A stretch of 64,000 bases of DNA, taken from positions 35,480 through 99,479 of the forward strand of contig JAXFQY010000039.1 in NCBI GenBank assembly GCA_034178705.1, in the 5' to 3' direction. Within the stretch, counting starts at the first letter, position 1. Every line of letters begins with the position of its first letter. Below are positions 25,965 through 33,514 of the stretch, one piece after another. The notes beneath the pieces are model-generated. The model did not search any database. It saw only the letters and a list, made by a program, of their open reading frames with translations, and was not told the origin of the DNA. This DNA is from RUG12395 sp034178705 (GTDB lineage: Bacteria; Bacillota; Clostridia; Oscillospirales; CAG-272). Both the position numbers and the translations under genes were made by a program.

Positions 25965-26268
25965 CGTATTTCAGTGTCATTTTGTTTGTAAGAATCTCAA
26001 GATAGGCGTATGCGCCGTAGCCCTCTGCGGCTTTGAAGACGGTATAGACGTAATCGGAGTTGTTTGCGTGAATCACACAGAGGAAATCTCCGTCTTCGGT
26101 GAGTTCCGTCGAGTTTACCGAATACGGGAAAGTAACGGAATGTCCTTCCTACTCGGTGATTTCCTTCTCGGTGATGACGGTGGTTGCGCCGCCGCCGATC
26201 AGCTTCCATGTGCCGTATAGCACCGAAATGTCAATTTCCGGAGCGGGTTCGCTCTCGTTTTCTGCCTT
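25957..26268 (-). pseudogene. Truncated, interrupted gene remnant for a small secreted-type beta protein
   Basis: Immediately after the phosphoglucomutase stop codon, and in the same reading frame, about 103 codons remain of another gene. They encode an acidic stretch (AENESEPAPEID), then VLYGTWKLIGGG, a lipocalin-like GTWK start of strand, and end in LTNKMTLKYAK with a proper TAA. An in-frame TAG at 26149-26151 interrupts the frame; the sequence on either side still reads as one protein. There is no start codon with a ribosome binding site and no signal peptide, so the 5' part has been lost. It looks like the decayed C-terminus of a lipoprotein brought next to the pgcA-type gene by deletion. 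Confidence 0.7.
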
Positions 26269-28005
26269 TTACAGGCCGCAGAGCTGCCGTGCAACGGCGG
26301 GGCAGGAGGAGAGCTTTTTTTCAAGCGCTTCGCGTGTCTCGGCGGAGCAAAGAAAGTATACTTTGATTTTCGGCTCTGTGCCGGAAGGCCGGAGCAGAAC
26401 CACATCTCCGTTTTCGAGGGCATAGCGGAGCACGTCTGATGCCGGAAGCCCCGTTGGGGTCTTCTTCCTTGTTTTCAGGTCGGTCAGATAGCCCGCGAGA
26501 TAGTCACCGATTCCGACAACGCGGCTGCCGCAGAGCTCTTTCGGCGGTTCTGCGCGTAGGGATGCGGTTACTCCTGCCATTTTTTTCGCGCCGTCAAGTC
26601 CCGGAAAGTCCAGATTCTCGGTCAGTTCGCCGTATTGCCCGTAACGCGCGAGCAGCCTGTCGAGTGCGTCGGCGAGCGTCATTCCTTTTGTGCGGTAATA
26701 GGCAGCCATTTCTGCGATCAGCATGGAAGCGCAGACCGCGTCTTTGTCGCGCGCATAGGTGCCCTTAAGATAGCCGTAGCTTTCCTCAAAGCCGAGCAGA
26801 TACGTGCCTTTTCCGGCTTCCTCGTGCTTTTTGATAACCTCTCCGATGAATTTGAAGCCGGTGAGGACATTATACATTTCGATATGGTTGGCTTCACAGA
26901 TGCGCGTAAAAAGCTCGGTGGAGACAATGGTTTTGACGGCGTATGCGTCTGCGGGAACGCCGCCTTTTTCCCGGAGGACCGCTACAATATAGTCAAGCAG
27001 AAGCGCCCCCATCCCGTTTCCGGTAATGCGGACAAACTTCCCGTCCCGGTTGCGCGTCATGACCCCCACCCGGTCGCAGTCGGGGTCGGTAGCGATGACA
27101 AGGTCGGCACCGGTTTCCTCGGCGAGTGCGATTCCGGGGAGAAAAACATCCGCAAGCTCCGGGTTCGGTTTTTTGACGGTCGGAAAATCTCCGTCCGGCG
27201 TGGCCTGGCTCGGTACAACCGACAGCTTTTCAAAGCCCAGCCTGCGGAGAATTTCCGGGACAAGCTTCCAGCCGGCGCCATGCAGCGGGGTGTAAACGAT
27301 GCTCATTTCCTTTGCTGCGTGCAGGGCGCCTTCGGGAGACATCCGCTCCGCGAAAACCTTGTCAAGGAAGGCTTTGTCGATCTCCTCCCCGATCAGGATA
27401 ACGCTGCCGTTGCGTTTTGCTTCCTCCAGGTCGCAGGTGCGAACCCCGTCAAATAAATCGACGGCGGCGATTTCCCTGCTTACGGTATCGGCATGCTCGG
27501 GGGGAAGCTGTGCACCGTCCTCCCAGTAAGCCTTATAGCCGTTATATTCCTTGGGATTGTGGCTTGCCGTGATGTTGATGCCCGCAATACAGCCGAGGTA
27601 GCGCAGGGCAAAGGAAAGCTCGGGCGTCGGGCGCAGATCGTCGAAAAGATAAACCTTGATGCCGTTTGCGGCAAGAACCGATGCGGCACGCTCCGAATAG
27701 AGACGGGAGTTTTTTCGGCTGTCGTAGGCGATGGCAACGCCGCGTTCACAGGCATTTTCTTTCTTGATCAGTTCGCAGAGCCCCTGTGTTGCCTGCATGA
27801 CCGTATAAACATTCATTCGGGCAAGTCCGGCTGCCATGATGCCGCGAAGACCTGCGGTGCCGAAGCTCAGCCCTTGAGAAAACCGGCTTTCGATTTCTGC
27901 GGGATTGTTGCGGATGTTTTCCAGCTCCCGGCGGGTATCCGCGTCCAGTTTTTCATAGGCAAGCCATTTTTCATAGTTTTTTTGCGCGCTTTCGTTGCAG
28001 ACCAT
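26269..28005 (-). CDS. pgcA: Phosphoglucomutase/phosphomannomutase (alpha-D-phosphohexomutase)
   Basis: A 578-residue enzyme interconverting glucose 1- and 6-phosphate, the step that feeds UDP-glucose, glycolipid and wall-polymer synthesis. The length matches Bacillus PgcA. The start at 28005 has AGGAG just upstream; the frame extends further but overlaps the next gene and is not conserved in character. Active-site serine loop INITASHNPKEYNGYK (Ser 148), metal-binding DPDCDR, sugar-binding GFEESYGYLKG and phosphate-binding RPSGTEPKIKVYF are all present and in order. It is the third gene of the htpG unit, 65 bp after the TSCPD gene. Confidence 0.95.
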   Translation of the reverse strand: MVCNESAQKNYEKWLAYEKLDADTRRELENIRNNPAEIESRFSQGLSFGTAGLRGIMAAGLARMNVYTVMQATQGLCELIKKENACERGVAIAYDSRKNSRLYSERAASVLAANGIKVYLFDDLRPTPELSFALRYLGCIAGINITASHNPKEYNGYKAYWEDGAQLPPEHADTVSREIAAVDLFDGVRTCDLEEAKRNGSVILIGEEIDKAFLDKVFAERMSPEGALHAAKEMSIVYTPLHGAGWKLVPEILRRLGFEKLSVVPSQATPDGDFPTVKKPNPELADVFLPGIALAEETGADLVIATDPDCDRVGVMTRNRDGKFVRITGNGMGALLLDYIVAVLREKGGVPADAYAVKTIVSTELFTRICEANHIEMYNVLTGFKFIGEVIKKHEEAGKGTYLLGFEESYGYLKGTYARDKDAVCASMLIAEMAAYYRTKGMTLADALDRLLARYGQYGELTENLDFPGLDGAKKMAGVTASLRAEPPKELCGSRVVGIGDYLAGYLTDLKTRKKTPTGLPASDVLRYALENGDVVLLRPSGTEPKIKVYFLCSAETREALEKKLSSCPAVARQLCGL

Positions 28006-28070
28006 TTTTTTCTCCTGATGATAAAATAACTGTTGGAATAAGCGTGGAAACCGGCAGCGTTTTTGTCGGC

Positions 28071-28337
28071 TTATTTCCCTGCTCCGGCTTCGGCGAGCGC
28101 CTCTCCGAGGGCGCGGGCCAGCTGATCGGGACAGGAGGTCGGACGGGGACCGCAGCGGACCCCCGAAAGGCGCTTTTCGGCCTCTTCTGCCTTCATCCCT
28201 TCGACAAGGCGGCAGATTCCGGTTGTGTTTCCGTTGCAGCCGCCGGTGAAGCGGCAGGCGGTAATCACGCCGTTTTCGTCCAGGTCGATATCGATCCGGG
28301 AAGAGCAAACGCCCTTCGGATAATAGATTTTATGCAT
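28071..28337 (-). CDS. TSCPD domain protein (TIGR03905-type)
   Basis: An 88-residue protein that is one complete TSCPD domain, named after the C-terminal motif seen here as RPTSCPDQLARAL. Other conserved points are YYPKGVCSSRIDIDLDE and FTGGCNGNTTGICRLVEG. The domain also occurs at the end of some ribonucleotide reductases and is presumed to bind metal or nucleic acid through its cysteines; the role of the stand-alone protein is not known. It lies 15 bp after htpG and is probably co-transcribed with it. Confidence 0.9.
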   Translation of the reverse strand: MHKIYYPKGVCSSRIDIDLDENGVITACRFTGGCNGNTTGICRLVEGMKAEEAEKRLSGVRCGPRPTSCPDQLARALGEALAEAGAGK

Positions 28338-28352
28338 ATTATCTCCTTTAGT

Positions 28353-30350
28353 TTAGTTTTCTGTTTCGTTTTCTGGTTGTTGCTCTTCGCCGGTTGTATT
28401 CTCCGGCTCCTTGGGGGTCCCGGAGAATTCTTCCTTTTCCGGCAGATCCTCAGGAATGTAATGCAACAGCTCGTAGCTTCCGGTGAGAAAATCCTCAAGC
28501 TCCGAGGCGCCGAAGCGGCGCTGGGAGAGGGCAGAGAGCGCGTAAAGCTGACGGGCGACAAGCCGGTCGCGCGCGGAAAACTCTGCTTTTTCCGCGAGCC
28601 CGCAGGAAATCGGGTTTGCCACATTCAGACAGAGGGTTTCCTCCGCCGTTGCAGCGGGAGTGTTGTCCTCTCCTTTGACCGATGTATACAGCTTCATCAT
28701 ATCGTCAAAGCGGCGGGACTCTTCGGAAAGTGTGAGAATTGCGGGGACAGAGGCGTCCGCAAGGCGCTCCAACTTCAGCTTGAGTTTGTCATTTTTGGAA
28801 ACAGAACGGAAAAGCTTTTCGAGTTCCGCGTTTTCCTTTTTCTCGGCTTCCCCGCTTTTCAGTGCCTCCGCGACATCCGCGTCAACGCGGAAGAACTTGA
28901 CACCTGCTCGCTTTCCTTCTACCAATGTGATAAACTGCGAGTCAACAAAACGGTCGAGAAGGGCAACCTCAATTCCCTGCTTGCGGTACAACGAGATAAA
29001 TTGGGCCTGTGCGGTTTCGTCGTTTGCATAGTAAACGGTATTTTTGTGCTTATCGTCTGCCGCCGTGAGATATTCGTCGATTGTTTTGCAGCCTCCGCCG
29101 CAAAGCGGAAGCAGGACGGCGTCTCCGGCGCGGTCATAGAATTTCGGATCGCAGAGACAGCCGTATTCCACGAAGGTTTTGATGTCTTTCCAGATTTTTT
29201 CGTATTGTTCCCGCTCGTTCTCCTTCATCGCGGTCAGCTTGTCGGCGACCTTCTTTGTAATGTAAGCGGCGATTTTCTTGACATAACTATTGTTTTGCAG
29301 ATAGCTGCGGGAGACGTTCAGAGGAAGCTCCGGACAGTCGAGCACGCCGCGCAGCATCAGAAGATACTCCGGAATGACCTCCTTGATATTGTCGGCGACG
29401 AACATCTGGTTATAGTATAACTTGACCTGCCCTTCGGGATTCTCGAATTCGTTTTCCTTGCGGGGAAAATAAAGAATTCCCTTAAAGTTGAGAGGATAGT
29501 CGGCGTTCAGGTGGATCGTCAGAAGCGGTTCGCGCCAGTCATGGAAGACCTTGCGGTAGAATGCGTCATATTCCTCCTTTGTGCACTCGGAGGGGTTTTT
29601 CTGCCAGAGCGGGTGCGTGTCGTTGATCGGTTTTTTCTCATGGCAGCAGGTGCAGGCTTCTCCGCTTTCGTCCCTGTGCTCGTGGTCATGCTCCGCTTCC
29701 TCCTGCGTGCCGTCTTCATAGTAGACCGGAACCGGCAGGAAGGAACAGTACTTTTCCAGGATTCCGCGCAGTGCCGCTGCGTCGAGGAACTCCTTCCCTT
29801 CTTCTCCGATGAACATGGTAACGGTGGTTCCGCGCGGAACGTCCTCTTCGGTTTCGCTCATTTCGTATTGTCCGGCGGTGTCGCATTTCCAGAGAACCGC
29901 AGGCGCACCGGTGTAGGAGCGCGTCAGAACTTCGACGCGGTCGCTGACCATGAAGGCGCTGTAAAAGCCGAGCCCGAAATGGCCGATGATGCCGCTGCCG
30001 GCGCCTTCTCCCTCGCCCTCATATTTCTTGATAAAATCGAGTGCGCCGGAGAGCGCAATGGAGCATATGTATTTTTCCACCTCGTCGGCTGTCATGCCGA
30101 TGCCGTTGTCGGTGACCGTAATTGTGGATGCCTCCCGGTCGAGCGCGACCGTTACGGAAAGATCGTCAAGTGAAATATCTTTCACTTCTCCGAGCGAGAC
30201 CAGCCGACGGAGCTTTGTTTCCGCGTCCACCGCGTTTGACACGATTTCACGAAGAAAAATCTCTTTGTCCGAGTAGAGCCACTTTTTAATGATCGGGAAA
30301 ATATGCTCGGCTTCGACCGAGATACCGCCCTTTTTATTTTCGATAGCCAA
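28353..30350 (-). CDS. htpG: Chaperone protein HtpG (bacterial Hsp90)
   Basis: An ATP-dependent Hsp90 chaperone of 665 residues. The start is a TTG at 30350 with AAGGGG six bases upstream; the longer open frame upstream is not Hsp90-like. ATPase (GHKL) motifs: FLREIVSNAVDA with Glu 35 and Asn 39, DNGIGM at 81-86, GHFGLGFYSAF around 123-133. The middle domain holds PLNFKGILYFP and LNVSRSYLQNN, with the catalytic-type arginine. Unusually, the linker between N-terminal and middle domains has an insert HDHEHRDESGEACTCCH (221-237) rich in His and Cys. The C-terminus ends in a Glu/Pro-rich tail. It heads the htpG-TSCPD-pgcA unit. Confidence 0.95.
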   Translation of the reverse strand: MAIENKKGGISVEAEHIFPIIKKWLYSDKEIFLREIVSNAVDAETKLRRLVSLGEVKDISLDDLSVTVALDREASTITVTDNGIGMTADEVEKYICSIALSGALDFIKKYEGEGEGAGSGIIGHFGLGFYSAFMVSDRVEVLTRSYTGAPAVLWKCDTAGQYEMSETEEDVPRGTTVTMFIGEEGKEFLDAAALRGILEKYCSFLPVPVYYEDGTQEEAEHDHEHRDESGEACTCCHEKKPINDTHPLWQKNPSECTKEEYDAFYRKVFHDWREPLLTIHLNADYPLNFKGILYFPRKENEFENPEGQVKLYYNQMFVADNIKEVIPEYLLMLRGVLDCPELPLNVSRSYLQNNSYVKKIAAYITKKVADKLTAMKENEREQYEKIWKDIKTFVEYGCLCDPKFYDRAGDAVLLPLCGGGCKTIDEYLTAADDKHKNTVYYANDETAQAQFISLYRKQGIEVALLDRFVDSQFITLVEGKRAGVKFFRVDADVAEALKSGEAEKKENAELEKLFRSVSKNDKLKLKLERLADASVPAILTLSEESRRFDDMMKLYTSVKGEDNTPAATAEETLCLNVANPISCGLAEKAEFSARDRLVARQLYALSALSQRRFGASELEDFLTGSYELLHYIPEDLPEKEEFSGTPKEPENTTGEEQQPENETEN

Positions 30351-30392
30351 TGAAAACCCCTTCTTTCTTTGTGTCTGGCTTGTATTTTTTTT

Positions 30393-30421
30393 ATTATACC
30401 ACAGAATTGTGAACAATTCAA
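30393..30421 (-). promoter_or_regulatory. htpG promoter
   Basis: On the minus strand TTGAAT (30416-30421) and TATAAT (30393-30398) are 17 bp apart, about 45 bp upstream of the TTG start. A perfect 16-bp palindrome fills most of the space between the two boxes. Confidence 0.8.
30404..30419. promoter_or_regulatory. Palindromic operator candidate in the htpG promoter
   Basis: GAATTGTGAACAATTC has two perfect 7-bp arms (GAATTGT/ACAATTC) around a GA centre. It overlaps the -35 box and the spacer, where a bound repressor would block RNA polymerase. It is not the CIRCE element and does not show the CtsR repeat. Confidence 0.55.
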
Positions 30422-30510
30422 GACAGATTCTATAAAAGTTAAGCCCTTTTCGATGCGGGGGAAATTTTTTTCTCCCGGTTCGTTTCAAAGTGTTTTCTTC
30501 TTGAATGGCT

Positions 30511-30546
30511 ATGGGCGCAGATGAATTGAATTTCATCTGCGCCCAT
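30511..30546. repeat. Perfect 15-bp inverted repeat between the hydrolase gene and htpG
   Basis: ATGGGCGCAGATGAA (30511-30525) pairs fully with 30532-30546 across a 6-base loop. Neither side has a good U-tract, so it may stabilise the 3' end of the minus-strand hydrolase mRNA rather than act as a standard terminator. Confidence 0.6.
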
Positions 30547-30616
30547 GTGAAATCGCTTTGTCTGGCAGCTGTGTCTGCGATTCTTATCCGGTCTTTCGGA
30601 CGGGTCTTCTTCCCTG

Positions 30617-31468
30617 TCAGCCAAAGAATTTGTGTCCGCCGATTGTAAATAGATACGGTCTGTTTTCTTCGATCCATGCTGCATAAACATACTCGGGCGC
30701 ATAGAAGAAAAGTGCATCCGTTGAGATCGAATATCCTTCAAGGCAGATTTTTGCCGCGCGGATTGCGCTTTCCGAAGGAGTCTGATAAATCGTTGGCGCG
30801 GAGGCGGGAGAGTATGCCGGGGTGAACTGCACTCCGTATTCTTTATCAAAAATGACGCCGTATATGGTATCCGGTGCGAAATCGCAATCAATTCGGTTCA
30901 GAACGACATTTCCAACGGCAATTTGCCCGATAAACGGTTCTACCCCTGCTTCCGCGTAGATGATGTGGGAAAGCCAGTACAGGTCATTTTCGTTGTAAAA
31001 CTCTGCAGCGCTGACGAATTCTTCCCCCTCGGTTAAATTGATGCTGAAATTTTCGCCATTCCATTCGACATTCAGTGCAAGCGCCTTGCAAAGCGGTCGG
31101 CATGGAACATAGATTCTGTCTTCAATCAACCTGTTTCCCCGTCCGCTGTACAGGATGCGGTCTCTTGCCGTGATATAGTCTGCCCCTTCCTGCGCTTGAA
31201 TGTCTGTCTTCCCGCGCTCAACGCTTGCGGTTCTTGCGCTGTTGTCCCAGCTGATTCTTTCGGCGCCCATGGCCTCGGTAAAGGCTCTGAGCGGCAGATA
31301 GGTTGTATCTCCGATCAGAATTCCGTCCGCGCTGTCCAATCTTGCTCCGTCCCTATAAATCGGGATGATCCTTTCGGTTCCTTCAGCGGCACTTGTGGGG
31401 ACGGCGCAGCCGATTGCCGCTGCTACCCCTGCCAATATCAGCGTTATTATCTTCATTATGTTTTTCAT
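30617..31468 (-). CDS. Secreted cell-wall hydrolase, SleB/CwlJ-like, with copper-amine-oxidase N-like domain
   Basis: A 283-residue exported protein. The start at 31468 has GGAAAGGAG upstream and gives a signal peptide (MKNIMKIITLILAGVAAAIG to PTSAAEG). Residues about 35-140 form a Cu_amine_oxidN1-type module (DGARLDSADGILIGDTTYLPLRAFTEAMG), common in clostridial surface proteins as a wall-associated module. The C-terminal Hydrolase_2 domain (about 155-283) has WLSHIIYAEAGVEPFIGQIAVGNVVLNRI, with the glutamate of the SleB fold, and YGVIFDKEYGVQFTP. SleB itself is a spore cortex hydrolase, but this domain combination also occurs in vegetative wall enzymes, so a sporulation role is not shown. 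Confidence 0.88.
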   Translation of the reverse strand: MKNIMKIITLILAGVAAAIGCAVPTSAAEGTERIIPIYRDGARLDSADGILIGDTTYLPLRAFTEAMGAERISWDNSARTASVERGKTDIQAQEGADYITARDRILYSGRGNRLIEDRIYVPCRPLCKALALNVEWNGENFSINLTEGEEFVSAAEFYNENDLYWLSHIIYAEAGVEPFIGQIAVGNVVLNRIDCDFAPDTIYGVIFDKEYGVQFTPAYSPASAPTIYQTPSESAIRAAKICLEGYSISTDALFFYAPEYVYAAWIEENRPYLFTIGGHKFFG

Positions 31469-31642
31469 AGTTGCTCCTTTCCTGTGTTTGAATGTGGTAT
31501 TATTTTCCCGTTTCACCTCCTTTTATGCTGCCATGAACAGAATACCAAAAAATAATGAACCGTCTGTTGCGGTGATGTTAAGGAAATATGAACGTTGCAG
31601 TCGGTTTTCGGTATTTGCGGGGGGAAATGGTCATATTTCCAG

Positions 31643-31658
31643 TGTTTCACGTGAAACA
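31643..31658. promoter_or_regulatory. parS centromere site 1 (perfect consensus)
   Basis: TGTTTCACGTGAAACA matches the bacterial parS consensus at all 16 positions and lies about 145 bp upstream of parA. ParB nucleates here and spreads along the DNA for origin segregation. The 335-bp gap 31469-31803 holds this site, a second parS and the parA promoter. Confidence 0.95.
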
Positions 31659-31689
31659 GTGCGTTTTGTGTCCGGTATTGTCAAACGAA

Positions 31690-31705
31690 TGTTTCATGTG
31701 AAACA
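31690..31705. promoter_or_regulatory. parS centromere site 2
   Basis: TGTTTCATGTGAAACA differs from the consensus by one central base. It is the centre of a larger near-perfect palindrome that extends to CGAATG/CATTCG on either side (31686-31709). It lies 47 bp from site 1. Confidence 0.88.
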
Positions 31706-31736
31706 TTCGCTTTGCGGACAAAATGGGACAAAGGCG

Positions 31737-31765
31737 TTGACAATACGCAGGAATGGCGGTATAAT
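31737..31765 (+). promoter_or_regulatory. parAB promoter
   Basis: TTGACA (31737-31742) and TATAAT (31760-31765) are 17 bp apart. The start of transcription would be about 30 bp before the parA ATG, just downstream of parS site 2, so ParB loading could feed back on this promoter. Confidence 0.88.
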
Positions 31766-31803
31766 AAAATCAAATCGCCGGATATTCGGCAAAAGGAGAC
31801 GCA

Positions 31804-32565
31804 ATGGCTGGCATCATCGCATTTGCAAACCAAAAGGGCGGCGTTGGGAAAACAACCAGCGCGGTCAACATCACCGCCTCTCTCGGCGTTCTCGGGAAAA
31901 AGGTTCTTTTGGTAGACTTGGATCCCCAGGGGAACTCCTCGAGCGGGCTTGGAATCAATAAAAAAAGCATCCGTGCCTCCTCGTACGAGGTGCTGATCGG
32001 CAGCGCTTCCGCTGAAACGGCTATTATGCAGACGCAATTTGATTGTGTGTCGGTTATGCCTTCCAATATCAATTTGGCCGGTGCGGAATTTGATTTGTTT
32101 GAAATGGAGAAAAGGGAATATCGGCTGAGGGATGCCATTGAGCCCTTGAGAAAGGAATTTGAGTACATTCTGATTGACTGCCCGCCCTCCCTCGGCATGC
32201 TGACTGTGAATGCGTTGACTGCCGCAGACGGATTGATTATCCCGATGCAGTGTGAGTTTTATGCGCTGGAGGGGCTTGGCATGCTGATGAATACGACCTC
32301 AAAGATCAAGCAGTATTATAATCCGCGTCTTGAAATTACGGGGATTCTGCTGACTATGTATAACGGACGTCTTGTTCTGTCCATGCAGGTGGTCCGGGAA
32401 CTGAAAAAGTATTATGCGGACAAGCTCTTTTCCCAGACGATTTCCCGGAATGTCAAGTTGTCTGAAGCGCCGGGTTTTGGGCTGCCTGTCTATTACCACG
32501 ACCGCTACTGTAAGGGGGCGTCTGAGTATCTTGCGGTTGCGAAGGAACTCATTACAAGGATATAA
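31804..32565 (+). CDS. parA: Chromosome partitioning ATPase ParA (Soj)
   Basis: ParA is the Walker-type ATPase that binds DNA non-specifically when ATP-bound and moves ParB-parS complexes; in Firmicutes Soj also controls DnaA. The 253 residues start with AFANQKGGVGKTT, the deviant Walker A box with the signature lysine. VLLVDLDPQGNSSSGLG and YILIDCPPSLGMLTVNAL are the Walker A' and B motifs. AAAGGAG lies six bases before the ATG. parB follows after 24 bp, and two parS sites precede the gene. Confidence 0.97.
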   Translation: MAGIIAFANQKGGVGKTTSAVNITASLGVLGKKVLLVDLDPQGNSSSGLGINKKSIRASSYEVLIGSASAETAIMQTQFDCVSVMPSNINLAGAEFDLFEMEKREYRLRDAIEPLRKEFEYILIDCPPSLGMLTVNALTAADGLIIPMQCEFYALEGLGMLMNTTSKIKQYYNPRLEITGILLTMYNGRLVLSMQVVRELKKYYADKLFSQTISRNVKLSEAPGFGLPVYYHDRYCKGASEYLAVAKELITRI

Positions 32566-32589
32566 TATATAAAGGAAGGGAATTTGCGA

Positions 32590-33465
32590 ATGGCATCGAG
32601 AAATTCCGGCCTCGGAAGAGGACTTGACAGCATTCTTTTTGATAATTCGGCTAATTCGGCGCCCTCTTCCACGGCGATCAGCGTGTCCCGACTTGAGGCG
32701 CGCGCAGAACAGCCGCGAAAGAATTTTGATCAGCAGTCGTTGCAGGCGCTTGCGGAGTCAATTCGTACACACGGCGTGCTTCAGCCGCTGATTGTGCGGG
32801 AAAGCGGAAACGGCTTTTACCAGATTGTTGCGGGCGAACGCCGATTCCGCGCGGCAAAGCTTGCGGGCCTGACTGAGGTTCCGGTTGTTGTTGTCACGAC
32901 CGATGATCTCACAACCGCACAGCTTGCGCTTGTTGAAAACGTACAGCGTGAAGACCTGAATGCTGCCGAAGAGGCGTTCGCGTATCGGGAGCTTTCCGAG
33001 GTCTGGCATATGACACAGGAGGAAATCGCTGCAAAAATAGGGAAGAGCCGCAGCGCGGTTGCCAACGCCATTCGTTTGACAGAGCTGCCGGGAGAGCTGA
33101 TGGAGCTTCTGCGTACCGGAGCGATCTCCGCAGGACACGCCCGTGCCTTGCTGGCGGTGGAAGACAGGGAAGCGCAGCTTCGCTTGGCGGAGGCTGCCAG
33201 GGACGGCGGAATGACCGTGCGCGAACTGGAAAAAGCCGTCAAAAGAGAAACGGAAAAAGAAAAAAATGTCGCAAAAGAAAACTTCGACAGGGAACTTGTC
33301 GATTATGCCAGGGAGCTCGAGAATAAAACGCGTGAGGCCCTTGGAAGGCGTGTGAAAATCAATGCGGCAGGCCGTGAAAAGAGCATTAAAATCTATTTTG
33401 AGGACAATGATGATTTGGACGAGCTTTTGCGGCTTCTTACCGGCGGAAAACGAATCGAACTGTAA
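32590..33465 (+). CDS. parB: Chromosome partitioning protein ParB (Spo0J)
   Basis: ParB is the CTP-dependent clamp that loads at parS. Residues about 30-120 form the N-terminal CTPase domain (QPRKNFDQQSLQALAESI; GERRFRAAKLAGLTEVPV with the GERRFRA nucleotide motif; ALVENVQREDLNAAEEA). A helix-turn-helix for parS follows (MTQEEIAAKIGKSRSAVANAIRL) and then a C-terminal dimerisation region. The ATG at 32590 has GGAAGGG at 9 bp; a TTG two codons earlier is an alternative start. Confidence 0.97.
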   Translation: MASRNSGLGRGLDSILFDNSANSAPSSTAISVSRLEARAEQPRKNFDQQSLQALAESIRTHGVLQPLIVRESGNGFYQIVAGERRFRAAKLAGLTEVPVVVVTTDDLTTAQLALVENVQREDLNAAEEAFAYRELSEVWHMTQEEIAAKIGKSRSAVANAIRLTELPGELMELLRTGAISAGHARALLAVEDREAQLRLAEAARDGGMTVRELEKAVKRETEKEKNVAKENFDRELVDYARELENKTREALGRRVKINAAGREKSIKIYFEDNDDLDELLRLLTGGKRIEL

Positions 33466-33514
33466 TCAAAAAACCAATTTGTGTTAACAATACCAAAAAT
33501 ATCAAGGAGTCGTT

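Noticed and set aside
26149..26151. In-frame TAG read as pyrrolysine or another recoded residue
   Set aside because: The frame also lacks a start, a ribosome binding site and its 5' half, and no pyl genes or recoding structure are visible. Decay is the simpler reading.
28006..28308. N-terminal extension of the phosphoglucomutase frame
   Set aside because: The extra 100 residues are Arg-rich, overlap the TSCPD gene in another frame, and a start with AGGAG lies at 28005.
30351..30677. Upstream extension of htpG by 109 codons
   Set aside because: It would run through the htpG promoter and the inverted repeat at 30511-30546; the TTG with AAGGGG gives the normal Hsp90 N-terminus.
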